From Anaerolineae bacterium (GTDB lineage Bacteria; Chloroflexota; Anaerolineae; Anaerolineales; Villigracilaceae): 10,499 nucleotides of DNA. The notes below the pieces were generated by a model. It was not told the DNA's origin. It searched no databases and was given only the letters and a program-made list of their open reading frames with translations. Of this stretch, positions 6,081-10,499 are shown piece by piece. The first letter of the stretch is position 1; every line of letters begins with the position of its first letter. A program made the position numbers and the translations under genes. The stretch covers positions 1 to 10,499 of the forward strand of contig PMLN01000173.1 in the NCBI GenBank assembly GCA_003158885.1. The letters are read 5' to 3'.

Positions 6081-7509
6081 GTTCATGCGGGCGAAGGAGC
6101 GAAAAGTAAACGACCCTTCGGGATGATTGTTGTAATTTAAAAGACTCTGCCGGACGAAAACCCGGAACCCAGATGATCTTCTCTCCGGCGCACAGCAAAG
6201 GCCAGCGTCCCCTGGCGCGCGGCGGCAGCTTTTCATTGATAAAAAAATCGGATAATTTTTGCAAGTGGCCCTGCATGCCAAGCGGCTCAAAGAGATCGCC
6301 TTCGCGCCGGACCCGCAATTCCAACGAATCGGGCAGACCTTCCGCGTCCAGCCAGACCTCGAACAGGTCCTCATTTCGAGAGGCTTGTTCCCACGCCAGG
6401 GCGGGCAGCCGCCATTTCTCTGCCGAAAAACTCCAGCCGCCCGAAAGCTCGACCCTTCCTGGCACAGAGACACCCATACGATCTATTTGAGCGGGCATTT
6501 GCGGCCAGTGATCGAATGGCAGGCCGGCATTGGGCGTGGCAACATATAACGCCTCGCCCTCGCGGAACAGGGTCAAGCCGCCGGCCAGGTTGACGCGGAC
6601 GCGCGCCGCGTCCCTGATAAAGTCGGAGGCGCGCTCCAGGACGGAGAAAACGGTTTCCTGCCCGGGCATCAGGCTTTCCACCGCGCGGCGGACGATGTGG
6701 CGTTGCAGCCCCACAGAATAATTGGAGAGGCATGCTAAGTCGAGCTTCACATAGTCTTTGTCCCGCAGGATCAAACATTTATCCCAATTTTCATCGATGA
6801 CTTCTTTGAGCACGGCGTGATCCGCCTGGAGGGACTGGACCGTACGCCAGATCGCTTCGCGAAATCTTGGGTTATACGTTTCGAGTGTGGGGATGAGAAT
6901 GTTGCGCAGGCGGTTACGAAGGAAGTCAATTGAATCATTGCTTGGGTCGTAATGAGGCTTAAGGCCATGGGCAGCGCAATAGGCGATGGTTTCTTCACGC
7001 CATGTATCCAACAAGGGCCGGACAATGGGAATATCTGCATCGAAAGTTGGCAGGACGGTGCGATACGACATGCCCTTTAGTCCCGCCAGGCCTGTGCCTC
7101 GGATCAAATGCATCAATACCGTCTCCACCTGGTCATCCGCCGTATGTCCCACGGCGACCGCCTGCGCATTCAAGCGATGCGCTTGTGCAAATAAAAAACG
7201 ATATCGCAGATTCCGCGCCGCCTCTTCCACGGACAGGCTGTTGGTTTCCGCATAGATGCTTACCTCGGCGCTTTCCACCACAAAGGGGATCATCAGCCGC
7301 GCCGCCGCCTGTTCAACCGCATGGGATTCCAGGTCAGCCGCTTCACGCAGTTTGTGATTGAAATGTGCAACGATGATTTGATAACCGGCCTGCCGCAGGA
7401 CTTCCATCAGGCAAAAGCTGTCAGGCCCGCCCGATACGCCGGCGATGATCGGCCTTGATTTATCCAGTTTGCATGGATCACGGAGGATCGACTCTATGTT
7501 TTCCAACAT
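6073..7509 (-). CDS. tilS: tRNA(Ile)-lysidine synthetase TilS
   Basis: TilS uses ATP and lysine to convert C34 of the CAU anticodon of tRNA(Ile2) to lysidine, which lets it read AUA; it is normally essential. The 478-residue product has the PP-loop motif SGGPDS at residues 26-31, then HFNHKLR, the GHTADDQVET segment, HLIRGTGLAGLKGM and a PLLDTWREE...NRLRN stretch typical of the N-terminal domain. A middle TilS domain follows, and a C-terminal domain at about 395-470 (VRREGDLFEPLGMQGHLQKLSDFFINEKLP). All parts expected of a full-length long-form TilS are present. The ATG at 7507-7509 has no Shine-Dalgarno sequence. The 22 bases between it and the upstream terminator hold a small inverted repeat, GGTTT at 7510-7514 and AAACC at 7520-7524. 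Its promoter is not obvious, so it may depend on read-through from the epimerase operon. Confidence 0.95.
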   Translation of the reverse strand: MLENIESILRDPCKLDKSRPIIAGVSGGPDSFCLMEVLRQAGYQIIVAHFNHKLREAADLESHAVEQAAARLMIPFVVESAEVSIYAETNSLSVEEAARNLRYRFLFAQAHRLNAQAVAVGHTADDQVETVLMHLIRGTGLAGLKGMSYRTVLPTFDADIPIVRPLLDTWREETIAYCAAHGLKPHYDPSNDSIDFLRNRLRNILIPTLETYNPRFREAIWRTVQSLQADHAVLKEVIDENWDKCLILRDKDYVKLDLACLSNYSVGLQRHIVRRAVESLMPGQETVFSVLERASDFIRDAARVRVNLAGGLTLFREGEALYVATPNAGLPFDHWPQMPAQIDRMGVSVPGRVELSGGWSFSAEKWRLPALAWEQASRNEDLFEVWLDAEGLPDSLELRVRREGDLFEPLGMQGHLQKLSDFFINEKLPPRARGRWPLLCAGEKIIWVPGFRPAESFKLQQSSRRVVYFSLLRPHELN

Positions 7510-7531
7510 GGTTTCAATTAAACCATAATAA

Positions 7532-7563
7532 AGACCCTAAGGGTTTTGGAACCCTGAGGGTCT
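7532..7563 (-). terminator. Hairpin terminator after the epimerase gene
   Basis: Two 14-base arms (7532-7545 and 7550-7563) pair with a single central mismatch and a 4-base loop, TTGG. Transcribed leftward, the hairpin is followed by a U-rich TTATTATGG stretch, weaker than a classic T run. Each arm is itself a near-palindrome (ACCCTnAGGGT), so the site has nested symmetry. It begins 4 bases past the epimerase stop and ends 22 bases before tilS. Confidence 0.75.
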
Positions 7564-7567
7564 CGCA

Positions 7568-7972
7568 TTAGATTTGATATAGCTCCACCAACACCCCGCT
7601 GGTGGACTCTGGGTGAACAAATGCATATTTCCTGCCATCGGCGGTGGTACGCGGCTCTTCGTTGATGAGTCGGATCCCCCTGGATCTCAATTGCGCCAGC
7701 ATCCCCTCAATATCATCCACCTCGATGCAGATATGATGCATTCCCGGTCCGCGTTTGGCGAGATATTTGGCAATGCCTGAATCGTCGGAAGTGGGTTTGA
7801 CCAGCTCGATTTCGGACCCGGCCAGCGGCAGGAATGCCACTTGCGACTTTTCAGCGGGGACCTCGTTCAACCCATGCAGTTCCATCCCGAGCGCGTCGCG
7901 CCAGAAGGAAAGTGATTTTTCCATGTCTTCCACCACGACGGCGATATGGTTGAGGGCTTTGACTTTTGGCAT
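7568..7972 (-). CDS. mce: Methylmalonyl-CoA epimerase (VOC superfamily)
   Basis: This enzyme interconverts (2R)- and (2S)-methylmalonyl-CoA, linking propionyl-CoA carboxylation to methylmalonyl-CoA mutase in propionate, odd-chain fatty acid and branched amino acid catabolism. At 134 residues it has the usual length and the two-fold beta-alpha-beta-beta-beta layout. The expected metal ligands are visible: H9 (LNHIAVVV), Q44 (KSQVAFLP), H80 (MHHICIEV) and E130 (GVLVELYQ). The family end signature is close to standard (GIRLINEEPR...GRKYAFVHPESTSGVLVEL), with Glu where Lys is usual in HPKST. A clear AGGAGA (7978-7983 on the complement) lies six bases before the ATG. The gene follows the CYTH gene by 23 bp on the same strand and ends at a hairpin terminator. 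No mutase or carboxylase gene is present in the window, so the pathway partners must lie elsewhere. Confidence 0.88.
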   Translation of the reverse strand: MPKVKALNHIAVVVEDMEKSLSFWRDALGMELHGLNEVPAEKSQVAFLPLAGSEIELVKPTSDDSGIAKYLAKRGPGMHHICIEVDDIEGMLAQLRSRGIRLINEEPRTTADGRKYAFVHPESTSGVLVELYQI

Positions 7973-7995
7973 GTTGTTCTCCTGTATGGTATGGG

Positions 7996-8508
7996 TTACG
8001 GTTTCTCGATCAAGTCCATGTAGGCGCCCTCGATCAAATCCTCCGGGAGGATGCCGAGCTTCTTCATCAGGTCGTCGGCAATGGATTGGCCATCCACATC
8101 GGATTGATCGCCGCGCAAAACGACTTCCAGTTCCATGAAATATCCCAACCCGTCCACCTCATCCAGATGCACGCGTGTTTGCCCGACCATGTAAAGATAG
8201 CGCGTTTTTTTCACAACGCCGCGTACGCCCAATGCAAGTTCCAGCGCGGTCTTGAGATTCTCTGGATCGTTGGTATTAAATATGAAATAATCCGAGCGCT
8301 TGGGGCCATCCCGGTCGGGACGTTCATAATAAACCAGTTGGGCGCGGTCGGAAGCCAGGACGCGCAGTTTAAGCCTTCCCTTTGGCGTGAGAAAGAATGT
8401 GTCTTCTTGTGGGATCACTTCAACCGGAAAATCGCTGATCGCTTCAGCGCGCCGTCTCAGGTCGGCAAAGTCGCGCACGCGGGCTTTAATTTCTATGTTG
8501 GCTGGCAT
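7996..8508 (-). CDS. CYTH-domain protein, class IV adenylate cyclase-like
   Basis: CYTH proteins form a beta-tunnel that binds triphosphates. Relatives include CyaB-type adenylate cyclase, thiamine triphosphatase and inorganic triphosphatase. The 170-residue product starts with NIEIKARV: the family ExExK motif has N4 in place of the first Glu, as in a subgroup of CyaB-like proteins, while E6 and K8 are kept. Basic residues R45, K47 and R49 (GRLKLR) and the YYERPD segment line up with the substrate-binding strands. Acidic residues for metal binding appear late: D116, E117 and E126/E128 (FMELEV). Substrate cannot be fixed from sequence, so cyclase versus triphosphatase activity is open. An AAGGTGA Shine-Dalgarno (8516-8522, complement) lies seven bases before the ATG and overlaps the stop of a putative 12-codon leader ORF. 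It is probably co-transcribed with the epimerase. Confidence 0.82.
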   Translation of the reverse strand: MPANIEIKARVRDFADLRRRAEAISDFPVEVIPQEDTFFLTPKGRLKLRVLASDRAQLVYYERPDRDGPKRSDYFIFNTNDPENLKTALELALGVRGVVKKTRYLYMVGQTRVHLDEVDGLGYFMELEVVLRGDQSDVDGQSIADDLMKKLGILPEDLIEGAYMDLIEKP

Positions 8509-8520
8509 GGGTTCATCACC

Positions 8521-8559
8521 TTAATATACAAATGGGATGAAGCGTTTGGTGCGCTTCAT
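8521..8559 (-). CDS. Putative 12-codon leader ORF (MKRTKRFIPFVY)
   Basis: A strong AAGGAG Shine-Dalgarno (8564-8569, complement) lies four bases before an ATG that opens a 12-residue, Lys/Arg-rich peptide. Its TAA (8521-8523) overlaps the Shine-Dalgarno of the CYTH gene, so translation of this ORF could influence CYTH initiation. The start codon forms the outer end of one arm of a perfect inverted repeat. The ORF is short enough that chance is a serious alternative; the Shine-Dalgarno is the main evidence. Confidence 0.3.
   Translation of the reverse strand: MKRTKRFIPFVY
8537..8559. repeat. Inverted repeat ATGAAGCG-N7-CGCTTCAT
   Basis: Perfect 8-bp arms at 8537-8544 and 8552-8559 enclose a 7-base loop in the spacer between the membrane-protein gene and the CYTH gene. 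As RNA from the lower strand it would fold over the start of the putative leader ORF. No T run follows, so it is a poor intrinsic terminator. An operator or attenuator role is possible. Confidence 0.5.
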
Positions 8560-8576
8560 ATAACTCCTTGCTCCGG

Positions 8577-8585
8577 ATTGTATCA
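8577..8585 (-). promoter_or_regulatory. Possible extended -10 promoter for the CYTH-epimerase operon
   Basis: On the lower strand TGATACAAT (8585 to 8577) fits an extended -10 (TGn followed by TACAAT). No good -35 is found 16-19 bp upstream, as is usual for extended -10 promoters. A start near 8570 would sit just before the AAGGAG of the putative leader ORF. Confidence 0.35.
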
Positions 8586-8603
8586 TCACAAGGTTCGGGG
8601 CGA

Positions 8604-9500
8604 TCAGAAATCAGCCTTCTCGGGAACAACTCGAATATAATCGGTCGTTTTTCCCCCAAGCATCCCGGCAACCAAATGATAGATTGCATATAGCTCGAGT
8701 GCGAACGGCAGGTAGCCTCCATAACCGAGCAGGGGCATTTCGAAGATGTGGAGCCACCCGCCCCACGCAACATGATAAATCCATTTCGGATACGAAAAGT
8801 AATTCCACATTTCCCAGAAAAAAGCGGTCAACAAAACGCCCATCCAGAGCGAGAGCACCGGGCGCCAATCGCCCTTTTTTGTCCAATCGGCAAGTGAACG
8901 ATTCCCAAGCCAGATATTGAGCGGCTCGATGATGAAATACGGGGACAACCAGATGGACGGGAAGAAGATATTCGGCCAGATCAGCATCATGAGGAGCATG
9001 ATCCAGCCTGCGGCGAAGAAACCGATCGTGGTCGGTTTATCCGTACCGATCACCGGTCCGCGTTGGATGCATTTGGTGAAATCGAAACTGGCAAACAACT
9101 CCGCGCTCCCGAATACGGCTGGAATGACCGTTGTGAAACTCAACGTGGTCCAAAAAACGTATTCGAAAGGTGTGATGTAATTCAAGCCGATGTAGATCCA
9201 ATTTTGAGTACGGAGGTTGAGAGCTTCGAAAATCCACCATACGGGCGCGGAGATCACGAACAGCCCGATGTATTTCCGCCAGCTGCGTGTGAGCAAGGAG
9301 GTACGCGTCCGCCAAAAGACCAGCCCATCAATAGTCAGGCAATAGCCCAGCCACATGGGGAAGAAACCCCAATGGGTGCGCGTTCCGGGCAAAGTCCAGT
9401 TGATGAGCCAAAACAGGCCGGCCAGGATTAATCCCAGCCAGCCATGCAGGGGAAATTTTATTTTTTCGCTTCCGAGATTCTCAACAGTGTTTGTCGTCAT
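8604..9500 (-). CDS. Unknown polytopic membrane protein, about eight helices
   Basis: The family is not recognised. The 298-residue product is rich in Trp and Phe and shows about eight hydrophobic segments, near residues 20-38, 46-63, 76-95, 108-136, 158-175, 178-198, 212-236 and 251-282. Three of them carry the same acidic-amide pattern: EALN (E92/N95), EPLN (E192/N195) and EMWN (E230/N233). Polar residues repeated inside membrane helices suggest a binding or catalytic site rather than simple packing. It has no signal peptide. The gene starts four bases after the stop of the CoA-binding gene, with AGGGGG directly against the ATG, a poor spacing that suggests translational coupling. An intramembrane enzyme (for example of lipid or carotenoid metabolism) or a transporter are guesses without direct support. 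Confidence 0.8.
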   Translation of the reverse strand: MTTNTVENLGSEKIKFPLHGWLGLILAGLFWLINWTLPGTRTHWGFFPMWLGYCLTIDGLVFWRTRTSLLTRSWRKYIGLFVISAPVWWIFEALNLRTQNWIYIGLNYITPFEYVFWTTLSFTTVIPAVFGSAELFASFDFTKCIQRGPVIGTDKPTTIGFFAAGWIMLLMMLIWPNIFFPSIWLSPYFIIEPLNIWLGNRSLADWTKKGDWRPVLSLWMGVLLTAFFWEMWNYFSYPKWIYHVAWGGWLHIFEMPLLGYGGYLPFALELYAIYHLVAGMLGGKTTDYIRVVPEKADF

Positions 9501-9504
9501 CCCC

Positions 9505-9996
9505 CTAGTTTACACTAAGGAAGCCGAACGCGCCCCACATGAGGCGCAGCATGCCGTGACCGAAATCGGGATTCAAGAACTGGTTGGGACACGTTCCAGG
9601 GATCACCGCAATCCCATTCGCCCTGCACATTTCCACTGCCTCGCGTGAAACGCTGGTCATGCTTGCCGCCAAACCGGGTTTTGTCCCCATCATGCAGTGC
9701 ATCCACACATGCTTGATGCCCAATTCCACGCACTGGCGGACGATGGTCTCCGTCACCTTGGGGTTTGCGAGGATGAACACGGCCTCCGGCTTTTCAGGAA
9801 TGGATTTCAAGTCGGGGTAGCAGGGTGCGCCCTCGAAAGTGGAAATGCGCGGGTTCACTGCGTAGACCTGATAGCCTGCGCCCTTGAATTTGTGATAATT
9901 CGCGTTACAGCCTGTTTCGCGCTGGTCCGAAACGCCGACAATGGCAATTTTCTTCTGAGCGAGAAAATCTTTCACAAGCGCATTAATATTGGACAT
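9505..9996 (-). CDS. CoA-binding domain protein (YccU-like, CoA_binding_2)
   Basis: This small Rossmann-fold family binds CoA through a domain like that of succinyl-CoA synthetase alpha; its physiological role is not well defined. From the ATG at 9994-9996 the product is 163 residues. A first beta strand and turn, IAIVGVSDQRETG (17-29), is followed by YQVYAVNPR, then PEAVFILANP and HVWMHCMMG, and the C-terminal VIPGTCPNQF (131-140) seen across the family. Cys101 and Cys136 sit where some relatives have conserved cysteines. An in-frame ATG at 10035 would add 13 unlikely residues read through the upstream inverted repeat. The chosen start has AAAGGAAG five bases upstream, so it is preferred. 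It leads a likely two-gene operon with the membrane protein. Confidence 0.88.
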   Translation of the reverse strand: MSNINALVKDFLAQKKIAIVGVSDQRETGCNANYHKFKGAGYQVYAVNPRISTFEGAPCYPDLKSIPEKPEAVFILANPKVTETIVRQCVELGIKHVWMHCMMGTKPGLAASMTSVSREAVEMCRANGIAVIPGTCPNQFLNPDFGHGMLRLMWGAFGFLSVN

Positions 9997-10012
9997 TGGA
10001 CTTCCTTTCTTG

Positions 10013-10039
10013 TTTTGTGCGCAAATGGTGCGCACAAAA
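10013..10039. repeat. Perfect inverted repeat TTTTGTGCGC-N7-GCGCACAAAA (candidate operator)
   Basis: Two exact 10-bp arms (10013-10022 and 10030-10039) surround AAATGGT. The site ends five bases before the Shine-Dalgarno of the CoA-binding gene. It would either fold as a hairpin in the leader RNA or serve as a dimeric regulator site at the transcription start. TTGTG...CACAA resembles Rex-type half-sites, but the 13-bp spacing is longer than the Rex consensus, so no regulator is named. Confidence 0.6.
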
Positions 10040-10066
10040 TATTTCCATGATTCAAGGATGGTTCAA
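10036..10066 (-). promoter_or_regulatory. Weak promoter candidate for the CoA-binding operon
   Basis: On the lower strand TTGAAC (10066 to 10061) and TATTTT (10041 to 10036) lie 19 bp apart, longer than optimal. The -10 would overlap one arm of the adjacent inverted repeat, which is where a repressor would act. It is the best match seen upstream of this operon but is not strong. Confidence 0.25.
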
Positions 10067-10247
10067 GGACCAGGCAGAACCGTATTTAACCGTGGTTGAA
10101 TTTTTTGCCACACTTGTACGTACACCAAGTGCAGGCAGATTACCACAGATTCTGAGTCCCAATCTGTGGTAATCCGTGAAATCTGTGGCCGGTTTTTAAG
10201 AAGAATGGAGAACACCACGGTTGATTGCAGTGCTACCAAGGACCAGG
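10064..10247. repeat. Repeat cluster flanked by 11-bp direct repeats (possible MITE-like remnant)
   Basis: CAAGGACCAGG occurs at 10064-10074 and again at 10237-10247. Inside lie an inverted pair AACCGTGGT (10088-10096) and ACCACGGTT (10214-10222), near the two ends, and a perfect palindrome TGTACGTACA (10115-10124). A central 14-bp inverted repeat is at 10138-10174, and a further ATCTGTGG copy is at 10181-10188. The arrangement of direct repeats outside, inverted repeats inside and no coding capacity recalls a miniature mobile element. The terminal inverted repeats are imperfect and internal to the direct repeats, so the call is tentative. Confidence 0.35.
10138..10174. repeat. Perfect 14-bp inverted repeat GATTACCACAGATT-N9-AATCTGTGGTAATC
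   Basis: Arms at 10138-10151 and 10161-10174 are exact complements with a 9-base loop. The sequence continues with AATCCGTGAAATCTGTGG, a word type I associate from memory with dispersed intergenic repeats in diverse bacterial genomes; this has not been searched. It lies in a gene-free region. Confidence 0.8.
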
Positions 10248-10499
10248 GCACGCTCTTATTTGATCTCTTGCAAATTTTGATGGGCGAACTTGACCCACTC
10301 ACCGCTATCCCGGCTTATCAACTGGCTTTGCCCTGGTCGCGTGAGGCTTGGCGGCAAAGCGCACTCTGCCTTGCTTCAGCTGATACCACTTTGTGAGACT
10401 CTGTTAAGGTTCTGATCTACGAGTTTATAGGACTCGACAGTGCCCTTTGTGTTTAAGCTTTTTTCTTCAGAATAGGATTCCAAATACTACTTATGCAAG
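10248..10499. other. Right-edge region, no supported gene
   Basis: The upper strand is open from an ATG at 10205 to a TGA at 10394-10396 (63 codons). It has no Shine-Dalgarno sequence, no recognisable domain and a start inside the repeat cluster, so it is not called a gene. A small inverted pair, CGAGT (10420-10424) and ACTCG (10432-10436), is present. A T6 run follows AAGC near 10458-10464 without a clear stem. An ATG at 10493 could begin a gene beyond the window but lacks a Shine-Dalgarno sequence. Confidence 0.3.

Noticed and set aside
9997..10035. Longer start for the CoA-binding protein at 10035
   Set aside because: The extra 13 residues are encoded by the inverted repeat and Shine-Dalgarno region. 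The internal ATG at 9996 has AAAGGAAG at good spacing and matches the usual family start.
10138..10188. CRISPR-like array from the repeated CTGTGG words
   Set aside because: The copies alternate in orientation, are under 15 bp and have no regular spacers; they form inverted repeats rather than an array.
10166..10396. Open frame of 76 codons on the + strand at the right edge
   Set aside because: It begins inside the repeat cluster, has no ribosome site and no recognisable domain. Frames of this length are expected by chance at this GC.

Overview
The window looks like a chromosomal segment of a Gram-positive-like or monoderm-like bacterium. The best guess is Chloroflexota, probably close to Anaerolineae. 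The basis is Thr/Pro-rich linkers on exported proteins, a two-LysM protein with cysteine-bounded repeats, an LCP-family (LytR-CpsA-Psr) protein, a methylmalonyl-CoA epimerase and moderate GC. This placement is inference from protein style; there is no rRNA or other marker gene in the window.

Left half (+ strand, about 200-6080). An envelope-related group: a seven-helix/GAF/coiled-coil sensor kinase-like protein, a LysM protein whose start overlaps the kinase stop by one base, a lipoprotein-type LCP protein, and a XerC/D-like tyrosine-recombinase homologue with its own promoter. Two of the four have lost key catalytic residues. The kinase has Gln where the phosphoacceptor His belongs but an intact ATP-binding domain. 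The recombinase lacks the catalytic Arg I, the His boxes and the Tyr nucleophile. The LysM gene carries an apparent one-base frameshift at a C6 run, which moves its Thr/Pro-rich tail out of frame.

Right half (- strand, about 10000 down to 6073). Reading leftward: a CoA-binding (YccU-like) protein and an unknown eight-helix membrane protein, four bases apart and probably one operon. Then comes a short spacer with a putative 12-codon leader ORF and a perfect inverted repeat. It is followed by a CYTH (class IV adenylate cyclase-like) gene, methylmalonyl-CoA epimerase, a strong hairpin terminator, and tilS. The tilS 3' end overlaps the recombinase-like gene convergently by 8 bp.

Right edge (about 10040-10499). 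No convincing gene. It holds a cluster of short repeats built from CTGTGG/CCACAG words, including a perfect 14-bp inverted repeat, and 11-bp direct repeats flank the cluster. It may be a decayed or miniature mobile element.

The most unusual points are the Gln-for-His pseudo-histidine kinase beside cell-wall genes, the catalytically dead recombinase, and the frameshifted LysM tail. No CRISPR array, rRNA, tRNA or complete insertion sequence was seen.
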